Positions 17,875 through 25,980 of a stretch of 64,000 bases of DNA are shown here, piece by piece (the first letter of the stretch is position 1; each line of letters opens with the position of its first letter). Made by a program: the position numbers and the translations under genes. Source of the stretch: Actinoplanes ianthinogenes (GTDB lineage Bacteria > Actinomycetota > Actinomycetes > Mycobacteriales > Micromonosporaceae); the NCBI RefSeq assembly GCF_018324205.1, contig NZ_AP023356.1, forward strand, positions 496,001 through 560,000, read 5' to 3'. The notes below the pieces were generated by a model. It did not search any database. It was not told the origin of the DNA and was given only the letters and a program-made list of their open reading frames with translations.

Positions 17875-19052
17875 CCACCGTCCCGGGCGTGCACCTGGAG
17901 TTCGCCGAGCCGGCCCGGCCGGCGTCGGTGGCGCGCACCGACGTGGCCGCGTTCGTCGGGGTCAGCCCGCACGGGCCGGCCTTCGCCGCCGTCCCGGTGG
18001 ACGACCCGGCGGCCCTCGCCGAGACCGGGACGCTGGGCGACACGGTGAAGGCGTTCTTCGACAACGGCGGGCGGCGCTGCTGGGTGGTCCGGGTGCCGGA
18101 GCCGGACGGCCTGCTCGACGGGCTCGGCGCACTGGAGACGGTCGACGAGGTGTCGCTGGTGGCCGTCCCGGACGTGCACTGGCGGCCACCGCGGATCCCG
18201 GCCACCAGCCCGCTGCCGCAGCCGCCGCCCGACCCCTGCCGGCCGGGCCCGCCCGGGCCGTCGGCCTCCCTGGTGCGACCTGCGCGGATCACGCCGCTGA
18301 CGGAGGCCGAGGCCCTCGCGGTGCAGCGCCGGCTGGTCGGCGACTGCGAGCGGCGCGGGGACCGGGTGGCGCTGCTCGACCCGCCGCCGGGGCTGGACGT
18401 CGACGAGGTGCTGGTGTGGCGGGGACGCTTCGACACGTCGTACGCGAGTCTCTATCACCCCTGGGTGCGCGTGCCGGAACCGTCCGGGCGGACCCGTCTG
18501 GTCGCGCCCAGCGGCTTCGCCGCGGGCGTCTGTGCCCGCGTGGACCGTGCCTCCGGCGTGCACACCGCCCCCGCCAACCGGGAGCTGAGCTGGGCGGTCG
18601 GCCTCGGCGGCGAGGTCGGTGACGCGGAGCAGGCGGTGCTCGACCCGGCCGGGGTGAACTGCCTGCGGGCGCTGCCCGGGCGGGGTATCCGGATCTACGG
18701 CGCCCGCACCCTGGCGACCGATCCCGCCTGGCGGCACCTGCCGGTACGCCGCTGGTTCGTCGCCGTCGAGCGGGCCGCCGCCGTGGCCTCCCGGCAGTTC
18801 GCCTTCCAGCCCGCCGACTTCGTCCGCCGCCAGCTGCTCACCGTCGTGCTGACCGGGCTCCTCGAGGAGCAATGGCGGCGCGGCGCGCTGGCCGGCGCCA
18901 CCCCGGAGGAGGCGTTCTTCGTGCGCTGCGACACCGGCGACGACCGCCTGCTGGCCACGGTCGGCGTGGCGGTGGTCCGGCCGGCCGAGTTCCTGATCTT
19001 CCGGATCGGCCGGGTCGAGGGCGAGCTCACCATCCGCGAGGAGGCGCCGTGA
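17871..19052 (+). CDS. eCIS sheath protein 2 (shorter paralogue)
   Basis: A 393-residue sheath protein. The N-terminus MTTVPGVHLEFAEPARPASV with VAAFVGVSPHGPAF, the middle LYHPWVRVPEPSG, GFAAGVCARVDRASGVHTAPANREL and the end GATPEEAFFVRCDTGDDRLL match the sheath family. It lacks the big insertion seen in sheath 1. A proline-rich stretch (residues about 100-125) is a likely surface loop. Multiple sheath genes are usual in Afp/PVC-type clusters, where the minor one sits next to the baseplate. It overlaps both neighbouring tube genes by 4 bp. Confidence 0.92.
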   Translation: MTTVPGVHLEFAEPARPASVARTDVAAFVGVSPHGPAFAAVPVDDPAALAETGTLGDTVKAFFDNGGRRCWVVRVPEPDGLLDGLGALETVDEVSLVAVPDVHWRPPRIPATSPLPQPPPDPCRPGPPGPSASLVRPARITPLTEAEALAVQRRLVGDCERRGDRVALLDPPPGLDVDEVLVWRGRFDTSYASLYHPWVRVPEPSGRTRLVAPSGFAAGVCARVDRASGVHTAPANRELSWAVGLGGEVGDAEQAVLDPAGVNCLRALPGRGIRIYGARTLATDPAWRHLPVRRWFVAVERAAAVASRQFAFQPADFVRRQLLTVVLTGLLEEQWRRGALAGATPEEAFFVRCDTGDDRLLATVGVAVVRPAEFLIFRIGRVEGELTIREEAP

Positions 19053-19507
19053 CCACGCCGTTCCCGGCCTTCAACTTCACCGTCGCGCTGGTCGACACCG
19101 GCGGCCCGAGACTGCGCACGCTCGCCGTCCTGGCCACCTCGGTGGTGGCCGGATTCAGTCAGTGCGGCGGCCTGGAGAGCAGCATCCAGGTCGAGGAGTA
19201 CCGGGAGGGCGGACGCGCCACCACCCTCAAGTTCCGGCGGCACGCCACCGCGGCCAACCTGCGGCTGCAACGCGGGATGGGCCTCTCCGACGACCTGTGG
19301 GCCTGGTACGCCGGCTACCTGAGCGGGCGGGGCCGCCGCCGGGACGGCGTGATCATCCTGCAGAACGAGCTGCACCTGCCGGTCAAGGCGTGGCGGTTCC
19401 GCAACGGCTTCCCGATCCGGTGGACCGGGCCGGCCCTGGACGCCGCCGCCAACCGGCTGGCCTTCGAGGAGATCGAGATCGCCCACGACGGGTTGGAGAT
19501 GGTCTGA
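19049..19507 (+). CDS. eCIS inner tube protein 2 (Afp5-like)
   Basis: A 152-residue gp19-like tube protein starting at GTG 19049, which overlaps the stop of sheath 2. Motifs are FPAFNFTVALVDTGG, the FSQCGGLESSIQVEEYREGG turn, LKFRRHATAANLRLQRGM, LWAWYAGYLSGRGRRRDG and WTGPALDAAANRLAFEEIEI. The second tube paralogue in Afp/PVC particles sits between the main tube and the hub, and the position here (just before the baseplate genes) fits that. Confidence 0.92.
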   Translation: MTTPFPAFNFTVALVDTGGPRLRTLAVLATSVVAGFSQCGGLESSIQVEEYREGGRATTLKFRRHATAANLRLQRGMGLSDDLWAWYAGYLSGRGRRRDGVIILQNELHLPVKAWRFRNGFPIRWTGPALDAAANRLAFEEIEIAHDGLEMV

Positions 19508-19509
19508 CG

Positions 19510-19656
19510 ATGGAAGTCCGGATCGGTCAAGTCACCACGACCGTGGAGCCCGCCGCGGGGCCCGAGCCCGCGGACCTGGAGCGGCTCGTCCGTGAGGCCC
19601 TCCAGCGGCACGAGCGGGACCGCCGCGCCCGCAGCCTCACCGAGGAGGCGAAGTGA
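19510..19656 (+). CDS. small eCIS protein (Afp6/DUF5908-like)
   Basis: A 48-residue protein: a short beta start (MEVRIGQVTTTVE) and an amphipathic charged helix (DLERLVREALQRHERDRRAR). Afp/PVC clusters normally encode such a tiny protein (Afp6, DUF5908 type) between the second tube and the LysM protein, and this one sits exactly there. The stop overlaps the next GTG start. Length, position and helix support the call; sequence similarity alone is too short to be decisive. Confidence 0.65.
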   Translation: MEVRIGQVTTTVEPAAGPEPADLERLVREALQRHERDRRARSLTEEAK

Positions 19657-20342
19657 CCCTGGTCAAGGCGCGGTTCACGCCCCAGGACGAGAACGGCAAG
19701 CTGCTGCCGGACGACGCCGTCGAGGTGCTGTTCAACCCGACGGAGTACACCGCCGCCAAGACCGCCCAGTTCGCCGAGCACGCCGTCCCGGGGCTGGACG
19801 CCCCGCTCGTCCAGTACGTCCGCGGGCAGGCGGAGACCTTCACGATGGACCTGTTCTTCGACACCTCGGACAGCGGCGAGCCGGTCACCGAGCGGACCGA
19901 CCGGATCTACCGGCTCGTCAAGGCGCACGGCAACCGGCACGCCCCGCCGGTCTGCCTGTTCACCTGGGGCGGCCGCGGCTTCCCCGGCTCCGGGCTGGAC
20001 CGCGAGATCGGCAGCCAGCGCCGGTCCGGCTTCACCTGCGTGGTGGAGAGCGTCCAGCAGCGGTTCACCTTCTTCGCCGAGGACGGCGCCCCGCTGCGCG
20101 CGGTGCTGACCGTCCGGCTCCGCGAGTACCGGACCCTCGCCGAGCTGCTGCCGAAGATGGACCGGCAGTCCGCCGACCGGACCCGCTACCACGCGGTCCG
20201 GGAGCGCGAGACGCTCAGCGCGATCGCCGCCGACCGGTACGGCGACCCGGCCGCCTGGCGGCGCATCGCCGAGGCGAACGGCATCACCGACCCGGCGCGG
20301 CTGGCCGCCGGGACCCTGCTGCTGATTCCGCCGGCGCCATGA
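19653..20342 (+). CDS. eCIS tube/baseplate protein with LysM domain (Pvc7/Afp7-like)
   Basis: A 229-residue protein starting at GTG 19653. The first about 170 residues match the CIS tube-like domain (LVKARFTPQDENGK, VEVLFNPTEYTAAKTAQF, FTMDLFFDTSDSGE, GFTCVVESVQQRFTFFAEDG and an LTVRLREY strand). The last 50 residues are a LysM repeat (YHAVRERETLSAIAADRYGD...WRRIAEANGI). In Afp/PVC particles this protein links tube and spike; the LysM part is structural and need not bind peptidoglycan. It overlaps both neighbours by 4 bp. Confidence 0.9.
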   Translation: MTLVKARFTPQDENGKLLPDDAVEVLFNPTEYTAAKTAQFAEHAVPGLDAPLVQYVRGQAETFTMDLFFDTSDSGEPVTERTDRIYRLVKAHGNRHAPPVCLFTWGGRGFPGSGLDREIGSQRRSGFTCVVESVQQRFTFFAEDGAPLRAVLTVRLREYRTLAELLPKMDRQSADRTRYHAVRERETLSAIAADRYGDPAAWRRIAEANGITDPARLAAGTLLLIPPAP

Positions 20343-21430
20343 GCGGCACGTACGTGCCGGCGTTCACGGTCCGCCGGGTGCGCGAGGGCGGCACCGCGGC
20401 GGTCGTGCGCAGCAGCACCGACCTGGACGCCGAGCTGCTCGCCGACGTGCTGTCGCTGACCGTGGTCGACGACCTCGCCGAGATCGACACGTTCACCCTG
20501 CGGGTGGCGCGGCACCCGGACGCCTTCGAGGTGGGCCAGCGCTACGACATCCACCTGGGGTACCGGGACGACCTGCACCCGGTGATGACCGGCTACGTCA
20601 CCGCGGTCACCGCGACGTTCCCGCAGTCCGGCGGGCAGACGCTGACCGTGCAGGGGCAGGACGTGTTCTTCCGCGGCGCCCGGCGGGAACAGCACAGCGA
20701 CCGCTGGCTGCAGAAGACCGACAGCTTCATCGCCGGCGCGCTGGGCGGCCGGCGGAACCCGGCCAAGCCCGGCTTCGACTGCCCGGTCCGGATCGACGAG
20801 CAGACCCGGCAGGGCGAGGCCGAGCACCCGCGGGTGGTGATGCGCAACCAGTCCACGCTGTCGTTCCTGGCCGAACGGGCCCGGCTCAACGGGTACGCGT
20901 TCTTCGTCGGTCACGACGACACCGGCTACTTCGTGCACTTCGGGCCGTCCGAGCGGCTGCCCGGCCCGGGACCGGAACTGCGCTGGGGCCGCGACCTGCT
21001 GGCGGCCCGGACCGCGATGCGCCTGGACACCGCCGCCCGGTCGGTGGAGGTCCGCTGGTGGGACCGGCAGCAGCGCAGGGACCGGCGGCTGCGGGCCACC
21101 CCGGCGAGCGCCGGCCTCACCGTCAACCGCGACCTCTACGACCTGCTCGACGCGGCCGGCGAGGACCGGACGATCAGCGACCGGGTGGTGCGCACCGCCG
21201 CCGAGGCCCGGCAGCTGGCCCGCAACTACCTCGCCGAGTCGGTGAAAGGCCTGGTCGAGCTGGACGCGACGGTGGTCGGCCGAGCCGATCTGCGGGCCGG
21301 CGGCGTGGTCCGGATCGCCGGGCTGGACCGGCGGGTCGACGGCCGGTACTTCGTCACCCGGGTCACCCACCACCTCGACGAACAGGGGTACCGCACCGAG
21401 CTGTCGGCGCGCCGGGAGGTGGTGTCCTGA
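20339..21430 (+). CDS. eCIS spike/hub protein, phage late-control D (gp27-like) part
   Basis: A 363-residue protein of the late-control gene D/VgrG-N type: ADVLSLTVVDDLAEIDTFTL, VGQRYDIHLGYRDDLHPVMT, TLTVQGQDVFFRGAR, STLSFLAERARLNGYAFFVG and the C-terminal RADLRAGGVVRIAGLDRRVD with YFVTRVTHHLD. Such proteins form the trimeric hub between tube and spike needle. In PVC and Afp one gene (Pvc8/Afp8) encodes hub plus needle; here the needle is in the next gene. The two genes overlap by a single base (TGATG). Confidence 0.9.
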   Translation: MSGTYVPAFTVRRVREGGTAAVVRSSTDLDAELLADVLSLTVVDDLAEIDTFTLRVARHPDAFEVGQRYDIHLGYRDDLHPVMTGYVTAVTATFPQSGGQTLTVQGQDVFFRGARREQHSDRWLQKTDSFIAGALGGRRNPAKPGFDCPVRIDEQTRQGEAEHPRVVMRNQSTLSFLAERARLNGYAFFVGHDDTGYFVHFGPSERLPGPGPELRWGRDLLAARTAMRLDTAARSVEVRWWDRQQRRDRRLRATPASAGLTVNRDLYDLLDAAGEDRTISDRVVRTAAEARQLARNYLAESVKGLVELDATVVGRADLRAGGVVRIAGLDRRVDGRYFVTRVTHHLDEQGYRTELSARREVVS

Positions 21431-21909
21431 TGGGCGCGGTGCGCGGGGTGGTGATCGGGATCGTGCGGTCGCTCGACGACCAGAAGCACCGGGGGCAGGT
21501 CGAGGTGGAGTTCCCGGCCGAGCGCGGCGAGCAGACCGTGCCGGTGCGGGACTGGGCGCGGGTGGCCACGCCGTTCGCCGGGCCGGGCCGGGGGCTGTGG
21601 CTCATGCCGGAGGTCGGGGACGAGGTCCTGGTCGCGTGCGTGGGCGAGGACCCGGCCGACCCTTACGTGATCGGCGCCCTGTGGAGCGAGCCGCCCGGCA
21701 CCGTGGCCGCGCCACCCGCCGGCGCCAAGCCCGGGCAGCGGCTGATCCGCTCGGTCACGGGACACACCGTGCTGCTCGACGACGACGGCGACCGGGTCGA
21801 GGTGCGCCACCAGGGCGGCGCGCGGATCAGCCTGGACGCCGGACAGGTCGAGCTGGTGATGGGCGGCAGGCGGATCCGGATGACCGGCGACGCGATCGAG
21901 TTCAGCTGA
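21430..21909 (+). CDS. eCIS spike protein, baseplate V/VgrG needle part
   Basis: A 159-residue protein with a gpV/VgrG OB-fold: VVIGIVRSLDDQKHRGQVEV, WARVATPFAGPGRGLWLMPE, VGDEVLVACVGEDPADPYVI and GALWSE, then short beta-helix strands at the C-terminus (VEVRHQGGARISLDAGQVEL). These match phage baseplate assembly protein V, the needle shaft. It complements the preceding hub gene and the PAAR-like gene that follows. Confidence 0.9.
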   Translation: MGAVRGVVIGIVRSLDDQKHRGQVEVEFPAERGEQTVPVRDWARVATPFAGPGRGLWLMPEVGDEVLVACVGEDPADPYVIGALWSEPPGTVAAPPAGAKPGQRLIRSVTGHTVLLDDDGDRVEVRHQGGARISLDAGQVELVMGGRRIRMTGDAIEFS

Positions 21910-21922
21910 GAGGGGGACCGCG

Positions 21923-22552
21923 ATGCCACGGGTGATGACCACCAACGCGACCGTCCGCTGCCCGCACGGCGGCGTCGGGACCAGCCGGGCGGTGGGTCCG
22001 CGCGCCGCCCGGATCGCCGGCGGCGACGTGCTGCTCGACGGTGACCAGGGCACGCTGACCTGCACCAACGTGCCGCCGTGCGGGTCGTACCAGCTCCGGT
22101 CGATGGGGCTGACCGAGGTGACCGCGGCCGGGCGGAAGGTCATGCTGGTCACCGACTTCGTGCGCGGCGCCACCGGCTACCCGCTGACGATCACCGAGTC
22201 GCATCCGGTGCACGACCGGACCGTCGCCGACCCGGCCGAGGACGATCAGCCCACGGTCGTGGTGACGCCACCGGCGGCGCCGTTCTCCACGGTCACGTTC
22301 GGCAGCACCGGGCAGCCGGCGGTCCTGCCGTTCACGTTCACCCTGGCCGGCGCGTACCCGCTGCGCTGGCTGCTGTTCAAGGCCGGCCGCCTGGACTCCA
22401 CCAGCGACTGGACGGGTCCGCTGACCGTGCCGGTGACGGTGACCGGGGCGGAGCTGGTGGCGCTCGGGCCCGGCCTGCACGCGTTCGTGGTCACCGCGGT
22501 CAACCGGCGCGGCCGGGCCGCCTTCGCCGAGGGGAAGGTGACCGTCACGTGA
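21923..22552 (+). CDS. PAAR-like spike tip protein with C-terminal Ig-like extension
   Basis: A 209-residue protein. Residues 1-95 resemble a PAAR-like or DUF4280-type tip (MPRVMTTNATVRCPHGGVG, GDVLLDGDQGTLTCTNVPPC, ITESHPVHDRTV), with cysteines and histidines that could bind a metal. Residues about 115-209 look like an extra beta-sandwich domain (FTFTLAGAYPLRWLLFKAG ... LVALGPGLHAFVVTAVNRRG). The gene follows the needle gene and has AGAGGGGGA as ribosome site. It would sharpen the spike; the extra domain may hold or be a small payload. Confidence 0.75.
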   Translation: MPRVMTTNATVRCPHGGVGTSRAVGPRAARIAGGDVLLDGDQGTLTCTNVPPCGSYQLRSMGLTEVTAAGRKVMLVTDFVRGATGYPLTITESHPVHDRTVADPAEDDQPTVVVTPPAAPFSTVTFGSTGQPAVLPFTFTLAGAYPLRWLLFKAGRLDSTSDWTGPLTVPVTVTGAELVALGPGLHAFVVTAVNRRGRAAFAEGKVTVT

Positions 22553-22941
22553 GCCGCGACTTCCTCGGGCGGGGCTGGCGGTTCCCGCCGCAGATCGACG
22601 AGCGCGGCCGGATCGCGATGTCCGCCGCCGAGGACGACATCCGCGAGGCGATCGGCATCGTCATCGGCACCGCGCCCGGCGAACGCCCGATGCAGCCCGA
22701 CTTCGGCTGCGGCGCCCACGACTACGTCTTCGCGCCCGCGTCCGCGCTCGGCGAGCTGGCCTACCAGGTCCGCGAGGCGCTCACCCGCTGGGAGCCGCGG
22801 ATCGACGTGCTCGACGTGGCGCTGAGCGGCGACCCGCGGCGCGACGACGCGGTGCTGATCCGCGTCGACTACCGGATCCGCGCGCACAACACCGTGCACA
22901 ACCTGGTCTATCCGCTCTACACGACGGAGGGCGGCGCCTGA
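22549..22941 (+). CDS. eCIS baseplate wedge protein (GPW/gp25 family)
   Basis: A 130-residue protein starting at GTG 22549. The gp25 signature is clear: FLGRGWRFPPQIDERGRIAM, EDDIREAIGIVIGTAPGERP, MQPDFGCGAHDYVFAPAS, then REALTRWEPRIDVLDVALS. gp25 proteins join sheath to baseplate and help start sheath assembly. It overlaps the PAAR-like gene by 4 bp and the next gene by one base. Confidence 0.95.
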   Translation: MSRDFLGRGWRFPPQIDERGRIAMSAAEDDIREAIGIVIGTAPGERPMQPDFGCGAHDYVFAPASALGELAYQVREALTRWEPRIDVLDVALSGDPRRDDAVLIRVDYRIRAHNTVHNLVYPLYTTEGGA

Positions 22942-24809
22942 TGCCACTGGAACCCCCGCCGCTGGACGACCGCGACTTCGACCGGCTCGTCGCCGAGGCG
23001 ATCGCGCTGATCCCGCGATACACCCCGGAGTGGACCGACCACAACGACACCGACCCCGGCATCACCCTGGTGAAACTCTTCGCCTGGCTGACCGACCAGC
23101 TGATCTTCCGGGTCAATCAGGTGCCGGAGCTGCATTACGTCAAGTTCCTCCAGCTGCTCGGCATCGAGCCCGCGCCGGCCCGCCCGGCGACCGCCGGCCT
23201 GCGCTTCGCCATGGATCCGGACGGACCGCCGGCCGCGATCGTGCCGCTCGGCACCCAGGTCGCGGTGGCCGGCACCCCGCTGCTGTTCGAGACCGACCAC
23301 TCACTGACGGCCCTGCGGGCGACGATCAAGACCCTTTCGGTGTACGACGGGTTCACCGTCACCACCGTGACCGAGCCGTTCCACCCGTTCGGGCGCAACC
23401 ACCGTGACGGCAGCGCCCTGCACCTCGGCTTCGCCGATCCCGGCCCGTTCCCGGCCGACCCGATCGAGCTGGTCGTGCTGGTCACCGCGCCGGCGACCGC
23501 CGACCCGGTGGCCGGTTTCACCGACCTCCCGCCGCCGGCTGACGTGCTCTGGGAGTTCCGGCACGTCGACGGCGAGTGGCGGCCGGTCGACCTGATCCGG
23601 GACGAGACCCGCGGCCTCACCCGCAGCGGCCGGGTCCAGTTCACCGGCCCGGGCGCGACCATCCGGCGCGACCAGGACCAGTACTGGTTCCGCGCCCGGC
23701 TGCGCACCGGACACTACGACCGGGCGCCCCGCCTCGACGCCGTGCTCACCAACACCGTGCGGGCCACGCAGGCCCAGACGGTACGCGACGAGGTGCTCGG
23801 CGGCAGCGACGGCGCGGTCGGGCAGGTGCTGCGAGTGGCCCGCACCCCGGTCGTCGGCGACCTGGACCTCCAGATCGACGAGGGCACCGGCTTCGCGAGC
23901 TGGACCGAGCGCACCGACCTGTACGCCTCCGGCTCGGACGACCGGCACTTCCGGCTGAACCGGACCACCGGCGAGGTGCTCTTCGGCGACGGCACGCACG
24001 GACGGATCCCGCTGCACAACCCGCGGCTGCCCGAGTCGAACGTGGTGGCCCGCCGGTACCGCGCCGGCGGCGGATCGGCCGGCAACGTCGGCGCCGGCCG
24101 GATCACCGACGTGCAGTCGCTGCTGCCGGACGGGATCACCGGCGTGGACAACCCGCGCCCGGCCACGCTCGGCGCCGACGAGGAGACCGTCGAGCAGGCC
24201 AAACAGCGGGCCCCGCGGGAGTTGCAGAGCAAAGGCCGTGCGGTCACCGCGGACGACTTCGAGCAGCTCGCGATGACCGCGCCGGGCGCCCGGATCCGCC
24301 GGGCCCGGGCACTGCCGCTGACCCACCCGCGGTTCCCGGGCGCGCGGGTCCCCGGGACGGTGACCGTGCTGGTGGTGCCGGACGCCGACGGCCCCCGGCC
24401 CACGCCGGACGAGACCACGCTGCGGGCCGTCGCCGCGCACCTGGACGCGCACCGCCTGATCACCACCGAGCTGTACGTGTGCCCGCCCACCTACCGCCGG
24501 CTGCACGTCGAGGCGGACGTGGTGGTGCTGCCTAACGCCGACCTGGCCCAGGTGAAACGGGACGTGACCGCCCGGCTCGACGCGTTCTTCCACCCGCTGG
24601 GCTGGGAGTTCGGCGCGGACGTCTACTACTCCGACGTGGCCCGGACGGTGCTGGACGTGCCCGGGGTGGACCGGATCCGGGACAACGACCTGTTCGTCGT
24701 CCTCGACGGCGAACGATACGGGCCGTGCCAGGACGTGGAACTGGGCGCGACGGATCTGCCGTACACCGAGGCACACGAGATCACCGTGAGTTACCGGGAG
24801 CGGCAATGA
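22941..24809 (+). CDS. eCIS baseplate protein J (Pvc11/gp6-like)
   Basis: A 622-residue baseplate J-like protein. The start has IPRYTPEWTDHNDTDPGITL with VKLFAWLTDQLIFRVNQVPE, typical of Afp11/Pvc11. The middle has RTTGEVLFGDGTHGRIP and YRAGGGSAGNVGAGRITDVQ. The C-terminal J core is visible in GRAVTADDFEQLAMTAPGAR, VTVLVVPDADGPRPTPDE and LTTELYVCPPTYRRLHVEAD-like residues. It forms the wedge ring of the baseplate with gp25 and the next protein. It overlaps the following gene by 4 bp. Confidence 0.93.
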   Translation: MPLEPPPLDDRDFDRLVAEAIALIPRYTPEWTDHNDTDPGITLVKLFAWLTDQLIFRVNQVPELHYVKFLQLLGIEPAPARPATAGLRFAMDPDGPPAAIVPLGTQVAVAGTPLLFETDHSLTALRATIKTLSVYDGFTVTTVTEPFHPFGRNHRDGSALHLGFADPGPFPADPIELVVLVTAPATADPVAGFTDLPPPADVLWEFRHVDGEWRPVDLIRDETRGLTRSGRVQFTGPGATIRRDQDQYWFRARLRTGHYDRAPRLDAVLTNTVRATQAQTVRDEVLGGSDGAVGQVLRVARTPVVGDLDLQIDEGTGFASWTERTDLYASGSDDRHFRLNRTTGEVLFGDGTHGRIPLHNPRLPESNVVARRYRAGGGSAGNVGAGRITDVQSLLPDGITGVDNPRPATLGADEETVEQAKQRAPRELQSKGRAVTADDFEQLAMTAPGARIRRARALPLTHPRFPGARVPGTVTVLVVPDADGPRPTPDETTLRAVAAHLDAHRLITTELYVCPPTYRRLHVEADVVVLPNADLAQVKRDVTARLDAFFHPLGWEFGADVYYSDVARTVLDVPGVDRIRDNDLFVVLDGERYGPCQDVELGATDLPYTEAHEITVSYRERQ

Positions 24810-25969
24810 GCGGTGAATTCCTGCTCCTGGACGGCCGGGTGGGCTGGCGACCGGCCGGGCCGCACCCCGACGTGCTCGCCGACCGCGACGGGCTGCGCAA
24901 ACGGCACACAACGAGGTCCGGGGAGTTCCTGGCCGGGCCGCTGGACAGCGGGATCGGCGGCTGCGAGTGGCACCGGGTGGTGCTGGACGCGACGGTGCCC
25001 GACGGCGGCACCCTGAAAGTCGCCACCGCGACCTCTCCCGGCGTTTGGACCGACGCCCCGTCCGGCCCGGACTTCCTGGTTCTGAGCCCGCCCGGGCAGC
25101 GGCTCTGGCTCCGGCTGACCCTGACCGGCGACACCGTGGTGCACGCCGTCCAGGTCTCGTTCCCGCGCGCCACCTCGCTTCGCCACCTCCCGGCCATCTA
25201 CGCCCAGGACCCGGCCGCGCGGGACTTCCTCGCCCGCTTCCTGGCCATCTTCGACACGATCCGGGACAGCGTGTCCGCACGGCTCGACGACTTCCCGGCG
25301 GTGCTGGACCCGCGGGCCACCCCGGCGGAGTTCCTGGACTGGCTGGGCGGCTGGCTCGGCCTGGCCGCCGACCGGCGGATCCCGGATGCCCGTCGCCGGC
25401 GGCTGCTGGCCGAGGCGCACCACCTGTTCCACCTGCGCGGCACGCTCGCCGGCGTGACCCGGCAGGTGGAGCTGACCACCGGGATCCGGCCGCGGATCCT
25501 GGAACACTTCCGGCTGCGCCGCTGGCTGTACGAGGGTGACCGGCTCGGCGGCACGCTGTGGGGGCCCGCCGTCGCCGGGCGGCTGCAGATCGGCGAGCAC
25601 TCCCGGATCGGCGACTTCCGGCTGGTCGACACCGGCGAGCCGGATCTCGACCCGTTCGCGGTGCCGGCGCACCGGTTCACCGTGTTCGTCCCGGCCCACG
25701 CCGATCGGGACCTGGTCGAGCGGGCCGTGGACACGGCGAGCCCGGCGCACACCGAGGCCGAGATCCGGCTGGTCGCGCCACGGATGCGGGTCGGAATACA
25801 GGCCAGCGTCGGGCTGGACACGGTGATCGGCGCCCGGCCGGCCGGGATCGTCCTCGGCGCCCCGGACGCACGGACCGGCACGCTGCTCGGGCCGTCCGAG
25901 GACGAACAGAAGCGACCGTCGATGCGGGTCGGCCTGCGGGCCACCGTCGGCGCCACCACACGGATCTGA
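24806..25969 (+). CDS. eCIS baseplate protein I-like (Pvc12/Afp12-type)
   Basis: A 387-residue protein. Residues about 115-220 match phage tail protein I: LRHLPAIYAQDPAARDFLAR, FLAIFDTIRDSVSARLDDFP, TPAEFLDWLGGWLGLAADRR and LLAEAHHLFHLRGTLAGVTR. The N-terminal 110 residues form a beta domain common to actinobacterial eCIS tail I proteins. Tail I subunits complete the baseplate wedges and receive the fibres, which fits the three fibre-like genes that follow. A 4-bp overlap links it to the J gene. Confidence 0.88.
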   Translation: MSGEFLLLDGRVGWRPAGPHPDVLADRDGLRKRHTTRSGEFLAGPLDSGIGGCEWHRVVLDATVPDGGTLKVATATSPGVWTDAPSGPDFLVLSPPGQRLWLRLTLTGDTVVHAVQVSFPRATSLRHLPAIYAQDPAARDFLARFLAIFDTIRDSVSARLDDFPAVLDPRATPAEFLDWLGGWLGLAADRRIPDARRRRLLAEAHHLFHLRGTLAGVTRQVELTTGIRPRILEHFRLRRWLYEGDRLGGTLWGPAVAGRLQIGEHSRIGDFRLVDTGEPDLDPFAVPAHRFTVFVPAHADRDLVERAVDTASPAHTEAEIRLVAPRMRVGIQASVGLDTVIGARPAGIVLGAPDARTGTLLGPSEDEQKRPSMRVGLRATVGATTRI

Positions 25970-25980
25970 GGAGGGCGGCC

